Shown here: piece by piece, positions 1 to 12,400 of the stretch
Layout of the letters: every line of letters begins with the position of its first letter
Numbering within the stretch: position 1 is the first letter of the stretch
Assembly (NCBI GenBank): GCA_003971905.1
Contig: RSEE01000048.1
Location: 310,001 to 374,000, forward strand
From: Moniliella sp. 'wahieum'
Taxonomy: Eukaryota > Basidiomycota > Moniliellomycetes > Moniliellales > Moniliellaceae
Direction of reading: 5' to 3'
DNA: 64,000 bases
Notes under the pieces: model-generated
What the model was told of the DNA's origin: nothing
Database searches by the model: none
The model's input: only the letters and a program-made list of their open reading frames with translations
Translations under genes and position numbers: made by a program

Positions 1-1437
1 CACGCGGGCCCGCCCCGGCTCCCCCACGCCGCGCGCGTCGAGCGCAGTGCGGACAAAGTGCCGAGCCGAGCAAAGCTTGCTTGCTGGCATCGAGAAAGAG
101 CATAGCCGGGAACACATGCGGACAGTCTTTGTACAGTTCAAACCGTCGTTTGACACCGTGTTGCTGGCATTTATGGGCCAAAAGAATAATCTCGTCCCGC
201 AACACCTCAGCGCGTCGCCGGCCTGGATCAGGAGGGGGGGAGGCCATGAAGATCGCCAAAGAGCGGACTGCGTAAGGATGGGTAAGGTACTTGTCCATGT
301 TTGTCACCCAAGTAGGCCCGAACGGGATCCAGATGATCTCCAGACTCAGGGCGCGGCAGGTAGTCAAACTCGGCATTGTCGTCCCATGAGCGGCACGACA
401 TGGTCAAGTCGACCCAGGGGGAGAAGAGAATGGCGCCTCCTGGCAAAGGATAACCGTTGTCGCGCAAATAGAGCATCAATGCCAGGGATAACCCTCCCCC
501 CGCCGAGTCGGAGCCCAAGACAATGTTCTGGGGTGGAATCTTGAGATCCCGGATCAACTAAAGTAGCCCACCACCACATCGTGCAGGCGCCAGGGAAAAC
601 GGTGCCAGGCGCCAGACGGTAATCGATGGCAAAGAGGCGGCAGTCGGTGTAGCGCGAGATCGGAATGGTAAAGGTGCGGTGGGTAGCAGGACTCATAACA
701 AAGTAGGCGCCACCATGGATGTAGTAGATGATGCGTTCGTCTTGGGGAGTAGGCTGCGCCGAGTTTGTTGCCCTTTGTTCTTTGCTTGGGATTGTCGCAG
801 GCGGTGTCGGCTTGCAAACGCTTCCAGGTGCGCGTGGTCACTACCCACTCGGCTTGCATACACGCGCTCGCCCGTTTCAGCCGCATCGGCCTCAGCCAAA
901 AAGCCCTTCAGCCCCAGTCTGCGCACCTTCAATGTTACAGGCGTAACTAGCCCGTCTTGAGCAATGGGTAGCAAAGCCCCAATGCTAAACATCTTTTGCA
1001 GCGTACCAATGGTGATCAGGTCAGACAGCTTGTTGCCTTCGCGAAGCATACGTGAAAACGGTCATCTCAATCCCCCAGCTCTCCTTGAGCGGTCCTTTGA
1101 TAATGTGCCGACCTACCGAAAGGCCAAGGGCCAGACCAGCCCGACCAACAGCCCACAGCATCTTCAACGTCCATGGGTTCCGCGGACGCGTAGGTACCGA
1201 TGGATCAACGCGGGCCGCCTTGGGGAGGTCAGGCTTGGCATACTGCTCCAAAATCCCGTTCAGCTCCCGAGCAGCATCCTCTGAGAGTCCGGGCGAGGTT
1301 GTGCCCCGACTCGAACGGTGAGGATGAGAGGTCCGAGTGGACTGGAGTTGCTCTTTTCCCTTATCCACGCGGGACGGACGCTGTGAAAATGGCACTCGGT
1401 TCCTCATCTCTTCGACGGGCGTACTGTTCCTTGTCAT
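1..1437 (-). CDS. HSL-family alpha/beta hydrolase (steryl acetyl hydrolase/esterase-like), 3' end outside window
   Basis: Probable serine esterase of the hormone-sensitive-lipase family, which hydrolyses acyl or acetyl esters such as sterol acetates. Read on the minus strand it shows the HGG oxyanion-hole motif (YIHGGAYF, near 700-720), the nucleophile motif GSDSAGG (near 495-515), a catalytic Asp context (IQAGDA, near 215) and a catalytic His context (DCPHVF, near 120-135). The pieces lie in three frames. One break is explained by an 8-C run shortened to 7 (plus strand G run 234-240). The start is ambiguous: ATG at 1437 gives a basic N-terminus that overlaps the 3' end of the upstream kinase, while ATG at 1161 begins just before a hydrophobic stretch (LWAVGRAGLALGL) that could be a signal anchor. 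The C-terminus runs off the window at base 1. The family is secure; the substrate is not. Confidence 0.8.
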
Positions 1438-3142
1438 ATCTGGCTCCGACTCTGAAGCGATGGGGCAAGCGACTGTGCACCCTTGCTGGCGGTTGGGGGG
1501 CGGTCAGAGAGCGTGTGAGGCGCGGAATGCGAACCATCATGACAGTGAGATCATTGGGGCCGCGCTTGGCCGGGAAGGATGGGATGGATGAAAGATCTGA
1601 GCTGTTTCGGTGTCGCTTGTTATGCTGCTCGTTTGTGAGCACATCTGAATGGGGGGCCAACTCATGTTCAGTGCTCGCTTCGGGTGAGGGTGCAAAGAAG
1701 TCTTTCGCCCCCAGTTTACTGGAGCTTTCTGGCTCACCTGGAGCGGGGAAGACATGGGCCGATGGGGGCATATCATCACTGACTCTCTCAATTTTTTCTT
1801 GGCTTCCATCCGCATACCCAAGATCCCAATTCCCACCTGGGCAATCGAGCACTTGTGCATCATGATCTGCGACGCACTGCTTGGCCTCAGCAACGAATTC
1901 GTCTAGCTTGCGTTTCTCAGACTCATTCAGAGCGTCACCATGTTGATGCCGGCAGATCAGGTCGGCCATCCCCTTGAGTTTTTCAATCCCAGCCGACGAA
2001 GCCAAGTTGGGGTGTTGGGAGCGTAGAGTGCACAAATCGCGCACATACGTGGCAATATCGCTTGCTGAAACACCTCTTTGGGGCTTTGGCGGGCTTTGGC
2101 GTGGCGCTCCTTACAGTCGTGCAGTAGACATCCGCGCTGGTCTATGCTCGATGTCAGGGACGGAAGGTCGCACAGCCAGGGATGGGCCAAGGCCTCGACA
2201 GCCGTCATGCGCTTGGAGCTGGCGCAGAGGCACTTGCGGATAAAGTCCTTGGCCGTCTCGCTAATGCCCGACCAGTACTCGGGTTCAAATCAAAATGCAT
2301 GGCGACAATTTGGCGGAAGAGGCCTGGCTGGTCGTCAGCATAAAAGGGGGTGTATCCGGCCAAAAGACAGTAGGTCACTACGCCGGCGGACCAAATGTCA
2401 ACCTCGGGCCCATATCCAGCACCGAGAAGAACCTCTGGCGCGACGTATGTGGGCTTCCACAGGCGGTAAGCAGTAGACCATCGCTTGGGATGAAGCGGGA
2501 AAGACCAAATCACTGATGACAATGTTGCTTGGGCCCTCGCGGGAGCGAAGAAGGATGTTCTCAGGTTTAATGTCGCGGTGGATGATACCATGCTGGTGTA
2601 GATAGGCAAGCGCTTCAAACAACTGACGCGCAATGTGGCGCGCGTCAAGTTCAGCATAGTGGACTTTCTCGACCAAGCGGTCAAAGAGCTCGCCGCCGCG
2701 GCAGTAATCCGTTACCAAAAACACGGTTTCGCTTGTCTCGTAAATGTCGTAGAGGCGGATGATGTTTGGGTGGAAGACACTCTGGAGGATGCGGATCTCG
2801 TCCAGGAGCATGCGCTGGCAAAGCAGAGAAAGTTAGGCGGTGCCGACCTGGGGTGGCTTGCGGAGGGGGGGGGCAGGGGGATGCGGAGAAGGAACGTGCA
2901 AGGGAGAAACACATACCTCGTTTTGTCGTTAGAGGGCGTTTGGCAATGACTTCATCGCGCGTTCCTCGCCGGTGGCACGCACGACCACGAGGCGGACAAC
3001 GGCAAGTGCCGCGGCCGAGGACGTCGTGCTGGACGTGGTACTTTTCGGTGAGGGCAAGGGGCTCGGCTGGGCTGCCGTCGGGGCCGGTGTCGTTGAACCA
3101 GGTGCGGAAGGCGGACGAGATGGGGGGGTCCGACTGCGTCAT
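1361..3142 (-). CDS. Ca2+/calmodulin-dependent-type Ser/Thr protein kinase
   Basis: CaMK-group kinase with a short (~35 aa) N-terminus, then the kinase fold and a ~230-residue Ser/Glu/Lys-rich tail. Visible motifs are the glycine loop (VLGRGTFAVV after frame correction), HRDIKPEN catalytic loop, DFG region, APEVL activation segment, DIWSAGVV and an HPWL end of domain. Similarity is closest to CaMK1/CMK kinases ([25 protein letters not shown]). A 102-bp intron (2815-2916, GTATGT donor) lies between the ATP-binding Lys region and MLLDEIRIL. At least four single-base losses split the ORF (around 2950-3000, 2500-2520, 2290 and 2200). The start at 3142 is the first ATG giving a continuous N-terminus. 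The tail may hold the autoinhibitory/calmodulin segment, but none could be pinpointed. Confidence 0.85.
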
Positions 3143-3632
3143 GGCAGCGGCGGGATGGAGGCGGTGGGGGGAGCAGGCAGCGAATCGTCAGCTCACTGGG
3201 GCTGGGAGGCGGCGCGGCGTGTTTTCAGCAGGCCGGGCAGCCGAACTGGCGTCGCCCTGAGCCTGAGCGCAACCCACTCAGTACTCACCCCAACGCCCAC
3301 CGCCCACCGCCCGCACTGCCTCCGCGCCGCCTGTCCCGTCCCCACCGCCCCGCACCAGCCCCGTGTCTTCGCTGAAATATTCACTGCCCAGCCGCCCTGT
3401 CCCTTTCATCCATCAGCCTCTCACCCGTCACGCCCCGCCCCAGGGACCCGCTTTCACCCCAGGCTCTATCCCGCCCTCCTCCACGTTCAACACGAACACA
3501 GCAGCCACAGCTGCCCAACGTAACATCATTACGCACACTTCAAACACAGACGACGGCGATCCGTACGATTAGGAAGAGGAGGGAGGGTATGAATCAACAA
3601 AGTAGCACCGGCGTACGCGCCTCCGTCACTAG
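3143..3632. other. Intergenic: kinase promoter and GCP3 3' flank
   Basis: No coding signal is seen. The kinase-proximal half is strongly pyrimidine-rich on the plus strand (about 3260-3500), the usual look of a fungal promoter or 5' leader. The remainder is the 3' flank of the GCP3 gene. Confidence 0.5.
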
Positions 3633-6600
3633 TCACTCCTTGCCCTTGCCGCCCTGGGTGTGGGTCACATGCGACGCGCCATGCCGCTCTTTCGTCCGGC
3701 GGTGCGAACGGGACGTTTCATAGTACATGTTGAAGTTGAGCCGTGTCGACAGATCACGCACAATCTACGCAGCAAAGGCACCGCCCAGTCAGTACGGCGT
3801 CGGACGCTACCGCCAACAGTCGAGGGGGAACAGAGACGTACCAAATTGGGGTGCTTATCGAGACCGTCGGAGAGTCTGCAAGCGCTCGCGGAAAAGGGTC
3901 GACTGCTCGGCCAAGCGGGTGCTGATACATCAATGATGGCCACATGTCTTGCTCCTTCCCCGGGTCCGCTGGGTGCGATCCAGGCGCAAACCAGGTGTAG
4001 GCTTGGCTGACAAGCTGAATGCAAAGCTGGGCAACGAGCGAATGACCTGCATCGCCGAGCGCACTCGGATGCAAGAAAATCAGGGTTGGCTCCACGCCGC
4101 GAGGAAGTACGAAGCAAGATCTTGGCCAGCAAGGCCTCGACGTACTTGCGATGCAATTCGATCAACTCGTCCAGGTCCACTTCGCCTCGCAACGAGCCCA
4201 TCAGATCTTCCCAGCTGTACGCGCAGCACTCGAGTTGCACGTAGCTCTGCAACTGCCCCACCATATGGTTCATCTCGTGCAGACGCAGCAAGGCCACCTC
4301 GGCTACCTTGCCGAGTGAGCTGGCGGGCGAGGTGCCCTGGGCCAAGCTTTTCAATACGCCTCGTGACGAATGAGTGCATGCCATGCATCCGACACGGCCA
4401 CTTCGGTCCGCTTGATCCTCCAAAGGTGGCCAAAAATAATTTGGTAGGCCTGCATAGCTGGGCCATCAAGCACCGTGTTCACCGGCGAGTCGACCTTGTA
4501 TTCAGCGTAAACACGTCCCACCCCACATCGCCCGGAGAGTAATCGAGGATCTTGGCATCCAAACGACGAGTAATGTCAGGACTGTCAAATTGTGCACTGG
4601 AACGACGGATGGCCGAATCAAGCGCAACAGTCACATTCTGCCTCTGTGGGTGGTTGGAGGCGCGGTCGAGGTAGTCGCTGAGCTGCTCACGCAGCAAATC
4701 GACAAAATCGCCCTTTCCAAGCATCAGATAATCGCGCATGGCTCGCAAATGTTGTACCAACTGCAACTTGTCGAGGAAAATGTCACCGAGGTGCTTGGAG
4801 ACAACTGCGTGTGCTTTGTCCACCGCTCCTTCCAAGCCCTGCAGGTCCGAGTAACTCAGCGAATGCTCCCGCTTGTTGAATGCCTGCGTAGAAATCCAAT
4901 CCGACGACCCGCAAGCATAGCGAACAAAGTTCAAGCTCTTGCCGTCGCAAAAATTTTGCGACCAAACTGGGCATCAATAAAGGTAGGCAACATGTCGGGC
5001 CGCATGCTGAACCGGTGTTGCCAAAAGGACGCGGCATCCGAGGTGGCCAAACCCTCGTCCACCACACCCAGTGTGGGGAAAAAACACGTTAGAACCGTAG
5101 TCGGTATTGATTTGAACAAAGAACTCTCCAAACGGATCATCCAATTCGCCTTCAAAGATCCATTTGGCCAATGTCTTGAACAGGTCTCGTCACACGATCC
5201 AGCAGTGCCTCGGTCAGGGATTGGATCAAAGGGTCACCGTTAACCGAGTAGGACTCGATAATACTCGCTAGTGCCCCGCCCTTGGCGTCTTTCCCGGCCT
5301 CGATGATGTGCTCAGTAACCTCATCGGAGCAATGTATCCTGGATCCAGATGGCAAGACGTTGTAGGGTGAGATGAGTGGAAGTCCTCCGGCCCCCACTGA
5401 TGTGGGCTCATTGCCATTCTCAGTGATGCGCATTTCTCAGCGTCCTTCAGCTGTGATTCAAGCGTAGCGACCAGGCGGTAGTTGCGCAACTCCTCATCAA
5501 CGAACGCGCACAATGCCTGCATTGCCAAGCCCGTATTGCTGTCTTGTAGCCGTTCCTCTACAAACCCCGAGATATGCTTGTAGAGTTTGCCAAGCTCGGC
5601 AACGCGGTGAATCAACTGTTGGTAGGCTGAGGGATACAATGCGTCCCGTCGTCAACAAACACCACCCGGTTACCTTCTCTGATGGGACAGATTCGGCTTC
5701 TTTAATGGACAGTGTTGAAAGTGGGACCACTTCTCAAGCTTGACATGTGTGCCGTTGATCCCGTTGAGCAGGAAAAGCACGTCCGTAATAGATCCTGCTC
5801 GGCCACAACGGGTCGACCAGCCTTTTCCCGCCACAATCTCACCCGTTCGGCAGGAGCGATGAGATGGCGCAGATGGCGCAGATGGCGAGATGGGGGCGCA
5901 ACGGGTTGTTGGCGCTGTTGGACGAGACGAGCGGAGGGAGACGGCGCGATCACGAGCCGTGTAAGGAAGGGAAGGGGATACCCGTCCAGGGGACAAGTGA
6001 GTAGACCCGGCGCCACTCCGCTGCCAGTTCCTCCAGGGAACCCAAGCGAGGGAGAGGGGACACAGGGTTTGGTGGCGGGCTGCGTGCTCGCTTGTTGGTG
6101 GTATGTATCCTTGGGATGTCCGAGTGGTCGAAGGGTGGCGCGAGGGACAAAGGGAGCAGAGCAGAGGTAGAGGCCGACCAGCCGAGCTCATTGAGCAGTT
6201 CCAAGAGATGACTCGTATCTATAACGTTTCTTGGGTTCTCCCTAAGCCTGAGGATCAGGTTGTTGAACCTCTTGATTCGCTCGGAGCCATCCGGGAAGCG
6301 GATAACTAAGAGGACATGAGTAAGTGGAGGCAAAGACGGGGCGAGGGAATGGAGCACGTACGCTTCTTCTTGATGGAGTCAAAGATGGCGATTTCATCAT
6401 TAAGACCAGTTGCATGAGACGGAGACGCGCGGTCGCTGGGGGAAGGGAGAAGGTTACTGGCTGAGCATAAACGAATCAGGGAGCCAAGACCTACCGGTGA
6501 TAGACAGTGGCCGCACTCGCTTCGAGCCGCTGGGCCACGTCCTTGCGAACGACGCGCTCCTCTGGCGTCTCTCCGCGCTGGCGGCGTGCTGCGGGTGCGA

Positions 6601-6641
6601 GGGAGACGACAAGGGTGTGTATGTCACTCGATGCTGCTCAT
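3633..6641 (-). CDS. Gamma-tubulin complex component 3 (Spc98/Alp6 family)
   Basis: Subunit of the gamma-tubulin small complex that nucleates microtubules at the spindle pole body. Order on the minus strand: an N-terminal helical region (DEIAIFDSIKKKLIR, near 6340-6390) that matches the conserved GCP3 NHR pattern; a loop entering the Grip1 domain (VLFLLNGINGTHVK, near 5750-5790); AELGKLYKHISGF; GGALASIIESY; GELDDPFGEFFVQ; the GCP core motif near 4480-4600 (SPGDVGWDVF); ENLVGQLQSYVQLE-like text near 4200-4270; and a short basic tail ending GGKGKE before TGA at 3633. Introns: 6436-6494 (59 bp) and 6306-6361 (56 bp), plus a probable first intron ending near 6585. The proposed start (MSSI, 6641) depends on that intron. 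Many one-base breaks occur. The family call is firm because six conserved blocks appear in order. Confidence 0.88.
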
Positions 6642-7002
6642 GGGAGAGAGGGGGAGGCGGAGGCAGTGGTGGTGGGGTGGGGGAGGCGAACGGCGCACAA
6701 CCCGGCCAGGACGCGTCGGCACGCGTGATGTTGTTCAACCGCCGCTCCCATCCCCTCCGGCGTGGGTGGTGGTGCTTAGCTCAGCACGGCGTACGTCAGC
6801 AGGTGGCTGGCCGGGTGGCTGCAGGGAGAAGAAGGACAGGCGGCGCGGGGCAAGGCTCGCGCAACACGCTGCCCCCGTGCGGCCCGCGCTGATGACCTAA
6901 TCGGGCCGGGTGTGATGGGGGGTGATGGGCCGCTCCTTCTTCTCGTCCGGCCGGGTGTCTTCGGGCGAGGCGAGAAGTTTGTTGCCCCCCCACGACGCCG
7001 CC
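6642..7002. other. Divergent promoter, GCP3 / mS35
   Basis: Shared 5' region of two outward-reading genes. It is purine/G-rich on the plus strand (6650-6700), with no recognised regulatory motif and no coding signal. Confidence 0.5.
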
Positions 7003-8479
7003 ATGCCGCTTGTGCCCGCCCTGGCCCGCCTCTCGCTCGGCGGCGTGCCCGCGGCGCGTGCCTTCTCCACCACCGCTCTCGGCGCCGCGCCGCGTCCCCC
7101 CAGCTCCCGCCCCGGCGCGAGAAGCAGCTGCGGCCGCTGCGTGTGTACCCCGTCTTTGAGGAGTGGATCGAGTCGGCGGATGCGGAGCGCTACAAGTTCC
7201 CCCAGGGCCGCGGGCCCCACTGGCTCGGGCGCACCCCCTTCCCACTCAACCCGGCCTTCAACCCACCCCCGCCTCTTGGTCAACGCACCCGCTCGGAGAT
7301 GTGGGACAAGCACCGCAAGGACCCCGTCACCTACTCCATCCGCGGCCTCGCCTACATGTACAACCTCCCCCTCGACCGTGTCACTGCCATTCTGCGTCTC
7401 AAGGCTCTCGAGCAAGAGATGAAATTTGAGGTGCGTGTCCTTCTCCCCAGCTGCGCCGCCTACTGACGCCATGATCTGTGTTCTCTTTGGGCAGGGCCAT
7501 GCGCTTCAGACCGAATTTGAAAAGGGCATGGAATACTCGCTCGGGGCCGTGGACAAGAAGCCCCATTACCAGATTGAAAAGACACTCAACGCCAAGGCCA
7601 TTACCGGTCCAGAAGCCTACCATCGGAGGTCCTGGAGGAGTCGACGGACCCGCCGCGGATCAAGCCACCGCTGTACGAGAACCACCCCGACGATGGTTCT
7701 CTCGAGTCGGTCTTGGGCCCGGCCATGAAGCGTGCGACCAAGCATAGCCGGCAGCAGCGTGCTGATCTGCCTTCTTTCGGTCCCGACCTGCGACGGAATC
7801 CAACGAGCGTCTCTTCCGCTCGGCTCACCCCGACCGTTATGCCATCAACTTTAAGGACTTTGGCGGTGACTCGTATCTCATGGCCGGTGAGTCGGTGCGG
7901 GCGATGCGGCACCAGATTCACAACATGAACTTCCGCAAGGAGCGCATCCGCACCAAACAGCTGTACACGGCTGAACCTCAATACGACGAGGAGGGCAAAG
8001 AAATTATTCCTATCACGGCCGCCGACGGCATCCCTCGTGCCGGTGACCGTGGCTGGACAGTGTTGCAGCGCAAGTTTGAAGCGAGCAAAAAGGTGCGCAA
8101 GGCCAAGCTTGCCGTGCGCTACGAACGCAAGGGACGCCGCCTTACTATCGACCGGCGGCACCGCGCCAAGTGGGCTGCTTTGCGTCTTGCCGGTAGTCTC
8201 AACCGCCATTTCCGCTGGAGGTTTGGGAAGCATGTCACCAAGGAAGGATTCGACCTCACCAAGGTGCTCCCGGACCACCTCGACAAGATGCTCATCCTCA
8301 AGGCTCTCGATGGCGCCCCCGCGGTGCGCGAAGAGGCGATCAAGCAACTGGCTGGAGCCAAACCTCTGCTGGAGAAGGCGATCAAGGAGCACGAAGAGCG
8401 CCTGGCTTTGCGTGCAGCCAAAAAGGCCAAGGCACTGCCGCCACCCCGAAGGAACCAAAAGAGGCTGCCGTCTGCATAA
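7003..8479 (+). CDS. Mitochondrial small-subunit ribosomal protein mS35 (Bot1/MRPS35 family)
   Basis: Component of the mitochondrial ribosome small subunit. The start at 7003 gives a typical matrix-targeting N-terminus, MPLVPALARLSL then RAFST, a plausible cleavage site. The conserved family block follows: GRTPFPLNPAF, then a helix-turn-helix-like segment ending ILRLKALEQE (near 7380-7425). An intron at 7431-7494 (64 bp, GTGCGT donor, TACTGAC branch) separates FE from GHALQTEFEKGMEY. The C-terminal half is highly basic, as expected for an rRNA-binding protein, and rich in Ala/Lys helices. One-base losses occur near 7110 (C run) and 7630. The last codons before TAA near 8477 are frame-uncertain. 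Assigned from the PLNP/ILRLKALE signature of the eukaryotic mitochondrial regulator (Bot1) family. Confidence 0.82.
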
Positions 8480-8687
8480 CCCACTGTTCTGTTCTTCGGT
8501 CTGCTGTGATCCGGACCAGTTGGGTCGACGGTGGGTCAATCATGTACAGGATATGAGCACTCACTGTTGTGGACGTCGATAATTTGTCTCGCTGCGGTCA
8601 TAGTGTTTCTTTCTAGATCCCCATTTCTCCTCTTGCCTCCACCCCTTGTCGTCATTGCGCTTAGCCTCAACCTGAGCATCAGGATGA

Positions 8688-9169
8688 ATGTCTACGGGCA
8701 ACCTTTGGAAGGGCCGGCCTCATGACCTCGAGTCTGCGCTCAAGTGTTTCTGGTCGCGCTTCACCTACTTCTCACCTGCCTCACCTGGTAAGTTTCGTTC
8801 TCAACTGTAACCCCGATGCAAAGATCAACAGAACCGGACGTGTCCGCGTTGGTGGCCAAAGCCGCTGAGCTGGCTGACCCACATGCGGTACCATCTGTCG
8901 CTACTGTTGCAGCCCCTCCTGGGCCTACACTGCTGTGTTGTGGGTAAGGGGGTACTAACCCTCTAGCAGCATGCTCAAGCGTGCCATAGCCTGTTCGACC
9001 CCGGCCCACAACAATGACGCAGAGCTGTGTGCAGGACCTCCAGGAAGGTCTAACGCCCTTTTCCCATGTCCGATTCGTAGCAATAGAAGCCTGGCGCGTT
9101 GAGGCCGGCTGGCTAGATAGCACCTCAAATGCATGTATAGTATACCTCACCTCGCACACCTTCCCATAG
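8688..9169 (+). CDS. Candidate small spliced gene, function unknown
   Basis: Not visible as one open frame. ATG at 8688 opens a clean peptide (MSTGNLWKGRPHDLESALK, then CFWSRFTYFSPASP) ending exactly at a strong GTAAGT donor (8788). Skipping a 44-bp intron (8788-8831) continues into EPDVSALVAKAAELADPHA. A second intron, with a perfect TACTAAC branch site at 8953-8959 and a CTCTAG acceptor at about 8960-8966, leads to QHAQACHSLFDPGP. After a presumed one-C loss near 9006 the frame continues TMTQSCVQDLQEGLTPFSH... to TAG at 9167. The donor of intron 2 is unclear (8888 or 8944). The gene would be about 110-140 aa, Cys/Trp-containing, with no signal peptide. I recognise no family. It sits between mS35 (plus) and USP7 (minus), tail to tail with the latter. 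Confidence 0.42.
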
Positions 9170-9423
9170 CAAGATACAAGCAGTGCACAGCTACAGATGT
9201 TAGGGCAAGGAAGATGACGGCGCTAGTGCAGCAGGGAAACATGTGATGGGCAAGACGGCGGGCTGGGGAGGTCCAGGATCCTCAGAGAGAGGGGATGGGC
9301 GGGGGGGGACATAAGGATGGGGACGGATAAGGGCATAGGATATGAACTAGGATATGGACCAGGGCAGAAAGATGGGGTAGCCGGCAAAAGTACCGTTACG
9401 CGGGCGTGCAAGCAGGCCGGGCG

Positions 9424-12400
9424 TTAGGAGATGTGAATCCCGTTGTCGTACGCTGCCGCGGCTGCTTGCCGGTGCCCACGAGTGGAGCGGTCAATGTGAT
9501 CGAGACCAAGCACAAAGCCCTTGGCCACCAAGTCGTACAGCACCGCCTCCTCGTCCAGATACTTCACCTCCCATACGACCCATACGTCAACGGCCGCAGC
9601 AGGGCAAACTTGATTTTGGCAAACTCCTTCTCCGACAAGGCCATCCGGGCACGCAGCAGCTTGGTCGCCCGCAGTGGCTCGCGCGCATGAACTACGAAGC
9701 GGAACGGCACCCCATTCGCCCGATGCGGATCTTTGGTAAAGTGCGCCACCTCGATCAGCCGTTGGGCACTAAGGTCCGCCACCGCGGTCGCATCGTGCTG
9801 CCGGGCTTGGTGCGCATAGATCAGCTCCAGCTCCTCACACCGGGTACCTCTTCAGCAAACAGTTCGGCATGCTCGGCGATCTCGCTGATGTACTTGTTGG
9901 GCGGGAGGATGAGTTGAGACCGGCCGTTGGGGGAGATCTCAAATAGCCGCACCCGCATTGCAGGGGGACGTGAGTAGGCCAGTGAAGTGGGCGCGACCGA
10001 TTCCAGCGCCGGCTGCAGCGTCCCATCGGGCCCCGGTTTGAGTACCGGGTCCGACGCATGCTCGCTCAACTTCTCTGCCTGCGCCAACTCCTCTTGGACC
10101 GTGCTGAGCGGAGCAGTGCGGTTCAGCAAATAGGTCCTCTCACTCTCCTCCTTGTTGTGGATGCCCATCCAGTAGATTCGCAAGTTCCGCGTCGCCTCCA
10201 ACTCGACCAGCGGCACGTCCAGCAACTCGTAAACAGCACAACCGGGGGCTCCGTCATATGGGCATTCATCGCATCGTATAGGGCCACGGTGGTGGTGCTC
10301 TTGATGGTGATGAGTGCTGGTTGAACAAGTACGACAGACGCAATTTAGCCGCGTCCCACCCCAGTTGCGTCCCAATCTGGCGCGCCAACGCGTCAAAAGA
10401 GAGGTTGCGGTGCAAAGAGAGTTTCAACTCGGCCGTGCTTGTCTGCCCAGGCGCCGGTTTGACACCAAGTCGACCTTGTTGACCAAAAGTCGTAGAATTC
10501 CGGAGGGGTGGCATAATGGCCATCAGCATGGGCCTGCTCCACCTCCGAGGCGGAAAGCTCTTCTTGGAAGCAATAATGTCCCCTGACTGAATCTCTGCTT
10601 TGAAGAAGCTGTTGGTTGGCTTCATGCATCGATCATCGTTGGCTTGATCTCCTCGTACAGCCGAAGTGGAGCAGTGAGTGGCCGCTGGATCATCTCGTTG
10701 ATGATCGGCACCAAGGAGCCTACAGGATTGTTCTGCTTGACATACCCGCGAAAACCCGAGGAGCGATTGATCCTGAACATTGAAGCGTTTAAGGAACACC
10801 ATGGTCCAGCTCGGGTCTTGCTGCAGCACCTCGGCCGGGAGGGCCGAGATATCAAACTCAATAAACAGCGCAGCTCTTGGGACCGACTAGCATACTGTTC
10901 CCGCACCTTGTCGATGTCAGATCCGACTTGTCGGCACGATCCCATCAGGGCGAACTGTTTGGTTTTGCCGGTTCACCAGTACCCATACACGGAAATCAGA
11001 CGCGTTCGTTGAAGTGCTGGGCAATCTGCTCTTCACCGCTGGGAACAGGTCGGTCTTGCGCACTTTGAGGCTCGGCACGTCCACCAGCGATGGGTGCGGC
11101 GGTTGTTGAGTGCCAGATCAAAGCCTTGGTACTGGCGGAAGCTGTCCTCTGTGATCAAACGAACGGTGAGGTAAAGGTGTTGTTCGTGTTCTTCCCGTGC
11201 CTTCGCCTCCGCATCAAGTCGCTCTTGCTGGATGCGCTTGGCCAAATGAGCAGGCGTATCTTGCGGGCCAAAAGGATCCAACACAGTAGAAACCTCGACA
11301 TTCCGAATATACACCAACATGTACGCATTGGTAAAGCGAGGCATCTGCCTTCGGCCCGGTGGCGGAGGTTGCCCACGAATGTACTCTTCGCCACCAAAGT
11401 TCTCCTCCAGCACTCACGCACTGGCAGGGGTTGCGACGCGTCGTCGTCAAAGCGATACCAACCGCCATCCCTATTAGGCTTGATCAGCGTAAAGTAATGC
11501 CACCAGACTGGTCGCCCGAGTGAACGAGAACGCCATGAAGGGAGTAGTTCCAGTCTTGCCCATACCCTCGCTATCCTTGTCAATAAACTCGCCCAGGTCA
11601 ATCTCAAGAGGAAACTCGTGGCGATCATTGATCTTGACCATGGCGTCGCGTTCCATGTCGTATTCGTATCGCTTCAGCTGCAGGTGCAAGACGGGGGGGA
11701 ATGATTCAAAATGTCACCCCTGGTAGCGTCTTGCAGGCCATATCCCTCTGCTTGGTACTGGTTGTCTCCTTCCAGTCGCTCCACTTGGACATAGTCGCGA
11801 AACGAGTCCAGTAAGGTGGACATACCCTTCACATTAAGTTGAATGTCGTAAAATTCTTCCACGCGGCTAGACTCATAGTCGACATTGATGCACTTGATGT
11901 AACTTTTGGTTTTGCCCACTAGTATCTTCTTGATCATCCCATCGACCTGGGTACCCTTCATCGACGTCTCCAATTTGTCCTGTAACACTCGATTGAACTC
12001 CTGCACGTCGTGTTGGAGGAACGAATCAAGCGATTTCCAGCCAAAAGAGCGGGTAAGTTCGGTGGTACCCACTGGCTGGTCCGAAGACTGAAGATTGTAA
12101 AACACGCGCTGCAAGGCCAGCGCGACACTGTTCGACGGCGTCTCCTCCTCGGTCGGAATCCCGTATACGGCACGGCGGAACATATTGGTGCAGTAAAGCG
12201 ACTGCAGTAGAGAGTTCATGTAGCAGGTTGCCCCCTGGTTTTTCAGCCCGACAAAGCCGGTCGCCTTCTTCGAGTCGTAGTTTTGGAAATTGTGCCACAG
12301 CACCCCAGTCTCATCCTTAATCGCGCGCACATACGCCGTGACGCGGACAGCTTGGCGCTCAATAATCGGACGCGTCTTGCCCGGCAGCGGGTGCGAGAGG

